DNA of 64,000 bases, taken from Paulinella micropora (taxonomy: Eukaryota > Cercozoa > Imbricatea > Euglyphida > Paulinellidae). The position numbers and the translations under genes were made by a program. Location of the stretch: contig WBZZ01004810.1 of assembly GCA_019918135.1 (NCBI GenBank), forward strand, positions 131,001-195,000, in the 5' to 3' direction. The notes beneath the pieces are model-generated. The model saw only the letters and a program-made list of their open reading frames with translations. It was not told the DNA's origin and made no database searches. Below, piece by piece: positions 50,220 to 60,633 of this stretch. Positions within the stretch are counted from its first letter, which is position 1. Each line of letters opens with the position of its first letter.

Positions 50220-50761
50220 TTATGAAATTGAAATTATATTTGCTTTAACCTGAACCTCCCGCTGAGTGATTGCTACACTTACATGCTGATGAGCATTATT
50301 CTGTGTAGTGCTAATGAACTCCCATCGTCTCTCATTGGAAAGGTCAAGCCCACTAACTTCATTTTGGTCTTTGCTCCACAGCGGGCGGGTATTATCCCAA
50401 GTATCAACCCAGAACCAGTTGTATTGATACACATTTGAATTCATCAAAACAGAACCTTCAAGTTTAGGTTTCAAGCACATATAATCTTCAAAACTAGCGG
50501 AAATATTTCAAATTCCTGAAGTCGTGCCCCGTCAAGTGTGGTGTGGAAACTGGTAGTCTTAGCGGTTGCTCTGTTATCAATATCATAAGCGGTATTCTTG
50601 TTTTCGGTGTTGTTAAAAAGTGTGTGATAAATTTTCTTCAACCTTTTACCATGCCCCCTATCAAAGCGGAGAATAATGTTTTGTGTAGTGGATTGAGCAA
50701 TGGAATTTTTATAAACATAAGGATAATCAATATTAAAACTCATACCTTCAGCACTCGCCAC
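50220..50761 (-). pseudogene. MCP: Major capsid protein, C-terminal part (element 2)
   Basis: Two frames (50761-50471 and 50480-50220) together match the 174-aa ORF of element 1. A missing base near 50505 separates them. The upper frame runs without a stop from the tail of the N-terminal part, showing that the two halves belong to one gene. Confidence 0.6.
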
Positions 50762-51675
50762 CTTTTGTTGAATTGATTGAATGACATCGGATTAGTCTCT
50801 ACGGCAAGGAACAAGTTAAGACTAGAAACACTTACATTACCAGCGGCAGCAACAAGCACTCCTCCACCCGGTGACGAAGCATCGTTATTGTAATAATAAA
50901 TTTTAGGGGTCTGTTGCCATACAATACGCATATTCAAAATCTCTGGAAACATAATAGTCTTATCAAGGGCGAAAATGGTATTGTAAAGCATACCGAGATT
51001 AATCTTAACACTGATAGAAGGCTCAGCAGAAGCAACCGCACCACTAGAGAAATACTTAGCCTCATTATATTCAACATTAACAAGGCTATAGGTTCCAGCA
51101 GTGCCATCAGATAGAGCGGAATCGTCGTGGCGACGAGCATTTGCACTAGGCACTTTGTAGTATGTTTGAATTGCGTCTCTAACAGTATCGTAGGCTACTG
51201 AAGTATCAATTGCTCGCCTTTCTGCTCTACTGCCGATAACAATCTTTCCAGCATTACACTTTTGAAGCATACATCCCGCACCACTTCCATTATCGTGGTT
51301 TTCAAGTGTCAGAAAGTCCTTCATAGAAGTCTCGGCCTTCCAAACAATCTTTGTAAAATTACCAACTTCATTTACATCGCACAGATAAACACCGCTACGG
51401 GTTTGAAGTTGAATTTGTCTAATAGGAGCCAGACAATCCATATAGCATTTGTTATAGTTCGCCGCAATTGCTGGTGGGGTATAAGTAAAACTCAAAACAG
51501 AGCGGGCTAAGTTAAATGGCCTACTGATAAGGTCAAAGTTGCTTTCTTGTCCTCCTGCGGTAGTGACGGTGATAGTTCCCGCACCTTCTCGCGGAGTTAG
51601 TTTATTCAAACGATAAGAAGCACTGATGTAGTCAGTTCTAGAAAAGTCTAGTTCGCCTCCGTGTTGAGTTGGCAT
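50740..51675 (-). CDS. MCP: Major capsid protein, N-terminal part (element 2)
   Basis: 311 residues starting MPTQHGGELDF. It resembles 11224-12192 along its length, with variable loops (about 140-210). One T is missing near 50793 relative to element 1. This shifts the last 15 residues out of frame and separates the C-terminal half. The break site differs from that in element 1. Confidence 0.65.
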   Translation of the reverse strand: MPTQHGGELDFSRTDYISASYRLNKLTPREGAGTITVTTAGGQESNFDLISRPFNLARSVLSFTYTPPAIAANYNKCYMDCLAPIRQIQLQTRSGVYLCDVNEVGNFTKIVWKAETSMKDFLTLENHDNGSGAGCMLQKCNAGKIVIGSRAERRAIDTSVAYDTVRDAIQTYYKVPSANARRHDDSALSDGTAGTYSLVNVEYNEAKYFSSGAVASAEPSISVKINLGMLYNTIFALDKTIMFPEILNMRIVWQQTPKIYYYNNDASSPGGGVLVAAAGNVSVSSLNLFLAVETNPMSFNQFNKRWRVLKV

Positions 51676-51753
51676 TTTGTTTTTTTTGAAGTAGTGTAAG
51701 TTGATTAATACACAAATATATTCATAGAAAAAAAAAATTAAATCAAAAATTAA

Positions 51754-52563
51754 TTACCGCGATTTTAATAAATTGAAAAAGGATGTAAATAAATTAAAAT
51801 AATTAGTCTCTCTGTAAATCAACAAAGTCATTACAATACCCAAACCATTAAGATTTATAGCCTGATCGTTTTCGTCTGTAAGATAAAACCTAAATACATT
51901 ATTTGAACTGGAGGATAATTTCTTACCATACTCTGACCCACTTCCGTCGTATATAACGGCTCCAAATGGTATTTCGTTGGCAGTGTATATTTCTTGTAGC
52001 ACGTGATTATCACCTTCCCCACTAAGTCTGATTGAAGATACAGAGTTTTTTCGCCAGTTAAAATAATTACATTTGGCGATTTAATAAAATCATCAGCAAA
52101 GAAATATGTGGAATTTCTATCAAACCCCATTACCTCGTGAATACGTGTATCAGCATCAAATATAAACCGCGGTTGAATACCTCCGTTATTTGAAACACTG
52201 AATGTTAATTTGCCATCTTCTGGTTCTATGTTGGTATTATTACTTGAGACGACATAAGTATAATTATTTGGGCTGTCTGCGGTTAGCACCTCCGACAACT
52301 TATTTTTTAGATTGTTCATTGTGTAGTTTCCTTCAGGTATAGTAATTAAAGCCTCATACCCGTCTTCACTAAGAGTAAAAGTATTATATGGTGAAGCCAC
52401 AGAGTAATACGACTTTGGAACATAGATATGAAGAATTTTACAATGTGTGGATTGTCTAGCCCTTCAAATTGACTTCGTGTGTAAAGTCGCTATCTGTGCC
52501 TGTTATTCTGTTTTTACTATTTATGTAATAGATACCACTACTTCGCCCTCCCTTATAGTCCAT
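51754..52563 (-). pseudogene. mCP: Minor capsid (penton-like) protein, frameshifted
   Basis: The ATG at 52563 (MDYKGGRSSG) starts the homologue of 12304-13116. Frame changes occur near 52450 and near 52019, each a single missing base relative to element 1. The long middle frame contains NTFTL and ITIPEGNYT, and the last frame ends at 51754. Confidence 0.65.
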
Positions 52564-53105
52564 TGTATATAATACAAATAATATTTCAAATAAAAGTATC
52601 AAAATTACCATACCCATTCTGTGCTTTTAATTTCTCCGCTTCTTCTTCCTTTAAGTCTGTGTATCCACTAGCAAACTTAAAGCGATTACCTTTAGCCCGC
52701 TCCATTAAAAACCTCATTGAGTGCCATCCGCATGTGTCGGTTGTGTCAGATTGTTGTTTTACTTGATTAACCTTCATTAATAAATAACTATCGGGGTGGC
52801 TTTTGTCAATTAGTCGTTTCATTTGTTGTTGAAAGTCTTCCGTTGGTTGGTAAAGTGCTAATGGGTCATACACTTCCACTGACCTGTCTTTATCTAGACT
52901 TACCCATATAGCAATCCAATGAGACCCGCTTGTTTGTGATTATCTAAATTCATAATAAATCCATATCGCTTTCTTTTTCTGGATTTAGTTTGTAGATTTC
53001 ATCGCTGGCTATTGCTCCGAGATACCATCCATATTTTTTCATTATATCATCTATTTCATTAGTCATTAATCCCCGCCCCTCACCCTCCTGCTGTGGTTGC
53101 TCGTT

Positions 53106-53125
53106 ATCTCCAACTGGTTGGAGAT
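53106..53125. repeat. Dispersed palindrome inside the protease gene
   Basis: ATCTCCAACTGGTTGGAGAT, read as NLQPVGD on the minus strand. Confidence 0.8.
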
Positions 53126-53213
53126 TTGGTGGTTGCTCTTGCTCGGGCTCTGGCTGTTGCTCCGCAGAACTTGTGCTCGTGGGTGGTGCTACATCTGTCG
53201 GTTGTGTCTCCTT

Positions 53214-53232
53214 ATCTCCAACATGTTGAGAT
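53214..53232. repeat. Damaged dispersed palindrome inside the protease gene
   Basis: ATCTCCAACATGTTGAGAT, one G short of the 20-bp form. The missing base is what ends the long protease frame just downstream. Confidence 0.75.
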
Positions 53233-54353
53233 ATTCTGGTTGTGGATTTGTCATTTCAAATATAAGTTGTTTAGCATCTGGAGGATTTTCAAAATGGGGT
53301 GGGTCTATTGGTGATAGAGTGCTATTTACAGGAGTTTTTTTTTCTTCATTCTTTTCGCTTTCATTTTTAGCAATCATTTTTGTTGTAAATTCTTCTAGTT
53401 TATTCCATCCGTCTTCTGCCGATAATATGTTTTCAGTGATTTTTTGTGTGTATAACCATCTCTTTAAACTAGTGGCGTAGTCGTTTGAACCTTTGTTTTT
53501 TATTATAGGGATATTAATGCCTGCTTTTTTAAGGTGATTTATTATTGTATTATTTTTCATTTTTTTGACACGTTTTTTTCTAGTTTTCTCGGAGAACATT
53601 TTATCAATAATTCTTCGTCTTTTTTCTTCTTTCAAATCTTTTTCTTGTTTATTTACTTTGTCAGTTATATCAGTTATTTTTGTGGAAGATGTAGTTGCGT
53701 TTTTTGGTTTATTTGTAGTTGAAGGGGGATTAGGGTTCACTATAATAGGCTGTGCAACTGGAGCAGTCAATAATCCCTGTCTATGTCGTTGTTCTGCCTG
53801 TAGTTCCTGAATAAGTCGTTGTTCCTTTTTCTGTTCCCTAGACTTTTCTTCCTGTCTTTCCTTAATCTCCGCAAGTTGTTTTTTATGTTCCCTATCCATT
53901 GTTTCTTTTAGTTCCTTAGCATCGGCTTGGATTTTTCTTTCTAGCCTCTTCTTCTCCTCTTCTAAATCCTCCCTTTTCTTCTTTTCCTTTTCTTCCTCGT
54001 CATGTATTAACTCATATTTCTTTTGTAAGTTGCTTTGTATCTGGTTTCGGTTCTCATGTTCAAGACGATTGAAATCAGATTTGATTATTTTTTCTCTTGG
54101 TTTGCGGCTAGCCCTTTGAGACTTTGGTTTGCTAATATATTTCATAAAAAGTTTAACGATTTGTAATGTGCTTAAATCATTTGTTTTCTTACCAAAATTA
54201 AGATAATATTTTTTGCCCTTCTGGATAATATACGGCCTCCCGCTCTTATTTCTATAAACTCGTGGTGGACGGACTTTTGCCTTCACTTCTTAGTCTTAGC
54301 GACCATTGTATAGATAGACATCTATTTTTCTTTATTAAAAAAATTAATCTGTT

Positions 54354-54464
54354 GATATTTATCAACTTCACTCTCGTTGCTGTCGCAACTTCCGTTTGTT
54401 GATAAACAACGATGTTTGAAAAACACACGGGAGCGGTAGCGGGAGTGTGGATTTTCAAATATCT
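54354..54464. repeat. Pair of intergenic hairpins
   Basis: TTTATCAAC...GTTGATAAA (about 54356-54405) and TTTGAAAA...TTTTCAAA (about 54415-54461), separated by a short CGATG spacer. The pair lies between the protease start and the 103-aa gene, where element 1 has the leader hairpin and a longer inserted hairpin. Confidence 0.55.
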
Positions 54465-54776
54465 TCAGCGGAACTTTACAGCCCCTCCTCGTTGCTTACC
54501 ATACCCAAGTTTTGCGGCAGTAGCACTAACACTACCCGCGTAAGGCACCCCAACACTACTCAATGCCCCCGCAGTCCTAGAGATTACCTTATTATCGCGA
54601 AGAAATTTATTAACAGCCAAGGCAGTTTTTCCGACCTTTGCCCAGTTAATCTTTCCTCCCTTTTGACCACATCCCTTCTTCTTAGTTTTCTTTTTTCCTC
54701 CCTTCTGTGGCATTGATGGATTGTATCCGATGTTATATCCTGATGGTTGTGAAATTATCACTGGTGATACTGGCAT
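54465..54776 (-). CDS. Small basic Gly/Lys-rich virion-type protein (103 aa)
   Basis: The predicted protein is identical to that at 15549-15860, while the DNA shows a few silent differences. See that entry for domain details. It is one of the few virion genes of element 2 with no frameshift. Confidence 0.6.
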   Translation of the reverse strand: MPVSPVIISQPSGYNIGYNPSMPQKGGKKKTKKKGCGQKGGKINWAKVGKTALAVNKFLRDNKVISRTAGALSSVGVPYAGSVSATAAKLGYGKQRGGAVKFR

Positions 54777-54809
54777 ATATAATACAGAAAAATAATTAAT
54801 TACAAATTT

Positions 54810-55628
54810 TTATTTCAACCGATAAGCAAAACTTTTTCTTAACTCATCATCAACACTTGAAACATAAAGAAAATTAAATCTCTCTTTCGTCGCCTCGTGA
54901 TACTTTTGAAGAAAATAATCAAAATCAAAAGATAAGTCTAAGTGCTTATACACGAGTTCCATTTTGTCCTGAGACTGGCTTGGAAAGATTAACAAATAAT
55001 CTAACTGATTAATGGCTTCTGGCCGTAGGTCGTTCAGATACTGACTAGACATAATCACCTTTGATTTATAGTGTCTGTTCTTTTTTAACAAATCGCTTAC
55101 GGACTTGTCTCTTAATCCACTCCCTAAATCGTCCAAAACAAAAACAACCTCTGGAGATATATATTTACTCGGCTTTCTTTTACTCTGCGTGCTCTGTTTC
55201 TTTTTTTCTTCTTTTCCAAAGTATAAAAATTGTGGTTTCTCTATTTCCTCTTTGTCTTGTTTTACTTCTCCTTCGTGCTCTTCATCCTGCCTGTTCAGTT
55301 TGTCTAGTTCATAGTCTATCACATTCACCCCGTCTGATTTGAGAAAGGTATAAATTGCCATTGGGTTGCCTCTGTTCTTAAAGTGCTTTACCATTGCTTT
55401 ATAAATGTAGTCCTTGTGAATTGTTGAAGCGATAATGACAATACGGGTTTTTTTGTCTGTTGTCCGTTTCAGTATTTCAAAGAGTGCTGTTGTTTTCCCG
55501 CTCTTCTTACGAGCAAGTAGAAATATGTTGGCATACGGCTCATTAAATAATTTATAGCCCTTGGCTTTTTTATTTCCATCACCCTCTTGTTTTACTGGCT
55601 TCACCTTGACATTGTTTATTTCAAGCAT
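54810..55628 (-). CDS. ATPase: Genome-packaging ATPase, FtsK/HerA (A32-like) type (272 aa)
   Basis: The start is set at the ATG at 55628 (MLEINNVKVK), equivalent to the element 1 start. An upstream extension exists but is not shared. Walker A is LLARKKSGKTT and Walker B VVFVLDDLGSG. The two 20-bp palindromic inserts of the element 1 gene are absent, so this copy shows the uninterrupted state at both sites. The gene is intact. Confidence 0.88.
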   Translation of the reverse strand: MLEINNVKVKPVKQEGDGNKKAKGYKLFNEPYANIFLLARKKSGKTTALFEILKRTTDKKTRIVIIASTIHKDYIYKAMVKHFKNRGNPMAIYTFLKSDGVNVIDYELDKLNRQDEEHEGEVKQDKEEIEKPQFLYFGKEEKKKQSTQSKRKPSKYISPEVVFVLDDLGSGLRDKSVSDLLKKNRHYKSKVIMSSQYLNDLRPEAINQLDYLLIFPSQSQDKMELVYKHLDLSFDFDYFLQKYHEATKERFNFLYVSSVDDELRKSFAYRLK

Positions 55629-55639
55629 CGTATATATTA

Positions 55640-56020
55640 TTAAGCAAGAAATTCCAAACACACAACAATTCTTCCCGCTAAATTTCCTGTGTCAATATTT
55701 CCGCTGTCGGTTTCAAGGACTTTAAATGTATATTGTCCGTCTGTCCATCCGACGACACCCAAATTATAACCGAGATTTGAAATGTTTGCTGTAGTGCTGT
55801 CCGCAAATGTTCCAATAATTCCAATTCTGTCCATATAAAGAATTCTGGTTTTCGTCTCTGTCTGGTCGTTCATATAGTGGATAAACTTAACATTCATTTT
55901 GGTGGGTGTGAATGACATTTGGATATTCTTATTAAATGTTTTGCTTCCTCCCGCAAAATCATTGCTCAGAAAAATAATCCGCTGATATTTATATTCAGTT
56001 GCCATGATTATACTACTCAT
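55640..56020 (-). CDS. Small virion-type protein of unknown function (126 aa)
   Basis: ATG at 56020 (MSSIIMATEYKYQ). Otherwise nearly identical to 16759-17139, ending CLEFLA. Intact. Confidence 0.6.
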   Translation of the reverse strand: MSSIIMATEYKYQRIIFLSNDFAGGSKTFNKNIQMSFTPTKMNVKFIHYMNDQTETKTRILYMDRIGIIGTFADSTTANISNLGYNLGVVGWTDGQYTFKVLETDSGNIDTGNLAGRIVVCLEFLA

Positions 56021-56209
56021 GATAAACTTTTTAATAATCAAAATATTTTCTAGGACTGCCTGCGACTTTTACTCACGGATAAGTGAAAAAAAGAATATAA
56101 GTTGTGTTTATTGTATTCAAAAAGGTATAGATACTAAATTTAAATGTGTGTATAAGCCCATGTCAGATTGGTGTATAAGTTTTGATGAAGCCCTGCCTTT
56201 AATGTGCGA

Positions 56210-56239
56210 TATGTTGAATTCTAATGAAAATTCAACATT
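56210..56239. repeat. ATGTTGAATTCT palindrome, present only in element 2 here
   Basis: ATGTTGAATT...AATTCAACAT lies in the gap between two virion genes. Element 1 lacks it at the matching site (about 17320-17330) although the flanks match. Confidence 0.6.
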
Positions 56240-56276
56240 GGATAATAGATGGTATATGACACATATATACGAGTGT

Positions 56277-56627
56277 TCATTTCTTTGAAGAAGGCGATGG
56301 AAGGCAAATCCCAATCAAAAGTGTTAAAATACCGACATAAGTATTAGCAACCTCACATGGCAAGTCCTTTTCAGATAGCCTCACTATACACAAAGTGATT
56401 ATTGAAATAATAATGGTCATTTGAAACAGATATTTAATAAGTCTGCTGTCGGTTGGTCTGTTTGTCATACAACAACAATTCCAGTTATCCTCCAATTTGT
56501 GCTCTACTTTTTTTTCCTCATTCTTTAGTTCAATATCCAAAACACGAGATTTTAATTCAGGAGTTAGTTCGCCATCCATATCCATAATAGGTGGGGGTCT
56601 GTGAAGTCTGGTTGTATTATTGGACAT
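56277..56627 (-). CDS. Two-helix membrane protein (116 aa)
   Basis: The ATG at 56627 (MSNNTTRLHRPPP) matches element 1. Two C-terminal hydrophobic segments (YLFQMTIIISIITLCIVRL and TYVGILTLLIGICLPSP). The start overlaps the end of the fibre gene by 11 bases. Intact. Confidence 0.6.
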   Translation of the reverse strand: MSNNTTRLHRPPPIMDMDGELTPELKSRVLDIELKNEEKKVEHKLEDNWNCCCMTNRPTDSRLIKYLFQMTIIISIITLCIVRLSEKDLPCEVANTYVGILTLLIGICLPSPSSKK

Positions 56628-56727
56628 TGGTTGGATATACAACGGCTCGTATTTCGGCTAGTTGGTTGGTTAAATCTTGTAATATATTAAGTAAAGTTTT
56701 ATTTTCTTTTTCTAAATTAATCACCCT

Positions 56728-56747
56728 ATCTCGGACATGTCCGAGAT
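56728..56747. repeat. Dispersed palindrome in the fibre coiled coil (element 2)
   Basis: ATCTCGGACATGTCCGAGAT, read as NLGHVRD; shared with element 1. Confidence 0.8.
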
Positions 56748-56754
56748 TATCCCT

Positions 56755-56774
56755 ATCTCCAACGAGTTGGAGAT
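56755..56774. repeat. Second dispersed palindrome in the fibre coiled coil
   Basis: ATCTCCAACGAGTTGGAGAT, read as NLQLVGD, seven bases from its neighbour and absent from element 1. Confidence 0.8.
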
Positions 56775-59700
56775 TTACATGTTGAAATCCGCTTACCAAT
56801 ATCGGTATAAAGTCAGTATATGTTACGCCTTCAAGGTAGCCTTCTCCATCCTCTGCTTTCATTCCACTTTCAGATACAAATTCAGGAAATACTTTTTTGA
56901 CTTCGTCCGCAATAAATCCGTGGCCTTTTTTTTCTTTCTTCTCATCTGATTTCCAATAATATGAACAACAATTTATTTTCATTAGTTTATCGCAACAATC
57001 ACTGCAGTCTAATGTTTTAATATCCGATTTTAGCCTTCTGTCCGAGGAGTTTGTCCAAGCACCATTTAGCGGGATATAATTATAACTACCTGACGGCTCA
57101 CCAGTAGTAGAGTTTGAAGTAGTCCAAGCATGAAGCAAACCAGTTGAAGAAACAATTACACCATAATTCGTATATCCTCCCGATTTAAAAAATAGTTGCG
57201 GGTCATTAGTAGAAGCGGGTCTTTTTCGTATTAATAAATTACCGCTGGATGCTGTTGGTAAAACTAACTCTCCCGACGTATTAATATTAATCGCCTCAGT
57301 GTAAGATATATTGTTTCCAACCGCTGTTCCTGAATTATAATAAAAAGCGAGTTTTCCACCTTTTTGAATTAGAAAGTTTGAACCGCTGTGGCTTGATTTC
57401 CAGTTCGTGCCATCAAAATAAGCATCAAAACTTAAATTGACATTGTCGTGTGCCCAATTCAATAATTGAAATGTTGGATAAGCATCCGCCGTTGTTATTG
57501 CCTGTATGTGTGCTCCTGCGACATTACTCGCCGTCCCGTATATTTCTAAACCACCTGTTGATCCCACTCCCTTTGTTGAGTTGCCTATGATTATCGGCTT
57601 ACCTAGTGCTGTTGTTATTTTATCGCTCGTTGTTAATGTTGTTGTTGATACACCCGCACTAGCCGTTAGTAAGCCCGTTGTGCTACTAATGTCCATCGCT
57701 ACATTAAACGATACATTATTCCCCACCGTTGCTCCTGATTTGTAATAGAAAATAAGATTAGTGCTTTTTTGTATTAAAAAGTTAGATGTCGCAGAAGATG
57801 ATTTCCATGCCCCTCCCGACACATAAGCATCAAAACCTAACGTAATATCATTATGAGCATAATTCCACATTTGAAAAACTGGATGAGTGTCTGTTGATAC
57901 AATGGCTTGTATATGTGGTCCCGCGGGGTCGCTTGCTGTTCCATATAACTCTAATCCGCCAGTTGCTCCTACTCCTTTCGTTGTACTGCCTATGATTATT
58001 GGTTTGCCTGATGCTGTTGTTATTTTGTCGCTCGCCGTTAAAGTTGTTGTAGTCATACCAGCAGTTGCCGTTAATGTAGTTCCAGTTATTGTTCCGCCAC
58101 TTGTTATGTTGTTGCTGTTCATATCCAAAGCACCATAAAATCGCATACCGCCAGCATTGTTAAAACGGACAATGTCAGACGAAGCACTTTTATTATCCAA
58201 AAGTTTTGAAATATAAAGTCCTGCTCCTTTTACATCAGATGCTACATTCGTGAATACATAACCTCGTTGGTTCGCGGTTCCACTTGTAGCGGTATTTAGA
58301 GTAAATAAGAAATACTGATAATCTCCTGATGTCTGTGAAAAGAATATATCTCCTCCATTTTGGTTTAATATCCTCGCCCCATTATATGTTATATTTCCAC
58401 CATTAGTGATAGTTTGATTATTAAAATCAGCATTGTTCGTTAAAGTTAGATATTTTATCGTAGTGCTCGCCCCGTTGAATGTTTTACTTCCTGTTATGGT
58501 TTGGTCTGTTGTTAGTTTTACATTTTGTCCGTCCAATGTGTCCGCATACCCTTTTGTCGCTCCGTCTGTTGATAATGTCGGAGTTCCAAGGTTGGCTATT
58601 TTGCTACTATTACAATCTAGCCCCGAAGCATTTACCCAACCGACTATCGTCCCGTCAATAATAAAACTTATTTTTTTTCGCAGAAATTTCAAAGTTGTAA
58701 TATGTTGCAGTTTTCATATCCAAACTAGCAATTGACCCGATATTACTGGTAGAATTGAAAACGATAAATGTTCCCTTTGTTGTTGAATTGATTGAATTTC
58801 CCGTTATTTCAACACCACTACTATATGTTTTAATTCCTGCTATGGTTTGGTTTCCTGTTAGTTTCACATTTTGCCCGTCTAATGTATCTACATAACTTTT
58901 ATTTGCTCCGTCCGTTGTTGCTGTTGGTGTGGCCAAATTTGTAATTTTTCTATTGTTTAAGGATAGTGTCGTGCCCGTTGCTGTCGCGATTACATTATCA
59001 CCCGCATATAAATCAACATACGACCCCGTTATTTGTATCGGATAATAGGCCGCGGTTGCTATTTTTTGTGCCACAATCTCTCCTATATTTGTCGCCGTAT
59101 CAAAGGCAATACCGATACCATCAAAAGCGGTTGGAGCAGTAGCACCCCGCACTTCTATTGTTGAAGTAAATTTTTTATTCCCTGCTATGGTTTGGTCTCC
59201 TGTTAGTTTAACGACAGAAGTATCAAGAGTAGAAACATCAACACCATCAACAAGATTAACATTTGTTATACTTTGGCTTTTCATATCAATTCCCGCACTA
59301 GCATTTATTATGTTGCTGAATGTTTTGGTTCCTGCTATGGTTTGGTCTCCTGTTAGTTTAACGACTGCGGTATCAAGGGTGGATACATCAATACCATCAA
59401 CATTACCAACATTTGTTATGTTAAATCCTCCCATATTTAAACTGCCCGTCATAGCCGCTGTGCCGTCCTTTGCTAATTTTGTATCGGTATATGCTTTCGT
59501 TGAAGCATCGCCGTCGTAGAATGGCGCGGGCAATCCGCTGATTGCTGTTGTGCTGTTAAAATTTAAAACATTATTTGTCAATGTCATTCCGCCCCCTGTT
59601 GTTGGAGCAAAAAGTATGGACGAGCCGACAAAAGATAATGGATAGCCCGTGGCTCCACCCGCATCCGACGAATAGATAGAGCCCATATTATTGTTGTAAT

Positions 59701-60437
59701 TAAAGAATAACTTGCCTGTGTTTAATGGATTTGAGTCTTTTACGGCCAAATAAGTAGTAAATATTTTGTTTCCTGTTATTGTTTGGTCTCCCGTTAGTTT
59801 AACAACCGAAGTATCAAGGGCAGAAACATCAATACCATCAACATTACCAACATTTGCTACATTAAAGCCACCCATATTTAAATCCCCTATCATCATAGCG
59901 AGACCATCCAATCTAAGAAAAGGTGAAGCAACATTTCTCCATTGCCCTGTGCTATAAATGAGTAGTTGGTTATCGGTTGGTGTTGTTATGATTACATCAC
60001 TTAAAGCATCTATTGATTTAGTTGCTATTCTTGTGTCAAAATCTGTATTAGCCCTTGCTGTGGTGTAGTATAAGTTAGTTCCTTCTGTTAAGTTGGTTGT
60101 GCTCTTTGTTGCTAATTGAGTGTCAAACCTAGAATTAGTATAATATAAATTGGTGCCTTCGGCTAGGTTAGTGGTTGATTTAGTAGTTAGTCGCGCATCA
60201 AACCTACCATCAGTATAGTATAGATTAGTGCCTTCTTTTAAGTCAGTCGTTGATTTTAAAGCCAACCTCGCATCAAATCTGCCGTTAGTAAAATAAAGAT
60301 TTACGGGGTCAGCATCTTCTGGCACCCTATCTGTGTATAAGCCCACTATGTTTGTGTTGGTAAGGTCTAAATTTTTTATGTCTAGACTATCAACGGCGAT
60401 TTCTGACAAGCCCAAGAGTGATTTATATTGCGACATT

Positions 60438-60487
60438 GATTTTCTAAATTCACACTTTCGCTTCGCTTTCGTGTGTTTTAGAAAATC
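60438..60487. promoter_or_regulatory. Stem-loop leader of the fibre gene (element 2)
   Basis: GATTTTCTAAA...TTTTAGAAAATC with a CTTCG-repeat loop directly abuts the fibre ATG. Element 1 has no such structure at its fibre start and also lacks the ATG. Confidence 0.55.
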
Positions 60488-60530
60488 GTTTCCTATATTA
60501 TTAGAATAAAATTTTATTTTAAAACGATGT

Positions 60531-60583
60531 TTGACAATAAACGAAAAATCTTGCGATTAGCAAGATAGAAGTGAAATTGTCAA
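60531..60583. promoter_or_regulatory. Stem-loop between fibre and charged-protein genes
   Basis: TTGACAAT...ATTGTCAA with an inner CTTGCGATTAGCAAG stem that matches the inner stem of the element 1 leaders at 13121 and 15333. Confidence 0.55.
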
Positions 60584-60633
60584 ATATCAATTAATTATTA
60601 AAAAATACTAAAATATATTAATCTTAGTATAGA

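Larger units (their letters stand above)
52586..54306 (-). pseudogene. PRO: Coiled-coil/Ulp1-like protease, several frameshifts
   Basis: The expected ATG is at 54306 (MVAKTK), but a base is missing near 54287. The next frame (54286-53189) carries the basic N-terminus and coiled coil, identical to element 1 for its first 100 residues, and then a quite different middle domain. Further breaks lie in the palindrome at 53214-53232, near 52974 and near 52927. The last frame (52879-52586) has the Asp (VEVYDPLA) and catalytic Cys (TDTCGWHS) together in one reading frame. The middle has evidently been exchanged between the elements while both ends stayed alike. Confidence 0.65.
56617..60436 (-). pseudogene. 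Fibre protein with S74 chaperone, one frameshift
   Basis: The ATG at 60436 (MSQYKSLLG) opens 593 codons that match element 1. An extra T in a T-run near 58671 then shifts the frame, and the rest (58692-56617) continues in the next frame. The shaft matches element 1 up to about 58080. Beyond this the tip is different (two repeats with KPIIIG...KGVGxTGGLE) and ends in another S74 chaperone variant (SSDRRLKSDIKTL, GFIADEVKKVFPE). Two palindromes lie in its C-terminal coiled coil. Confidence 0.75.
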
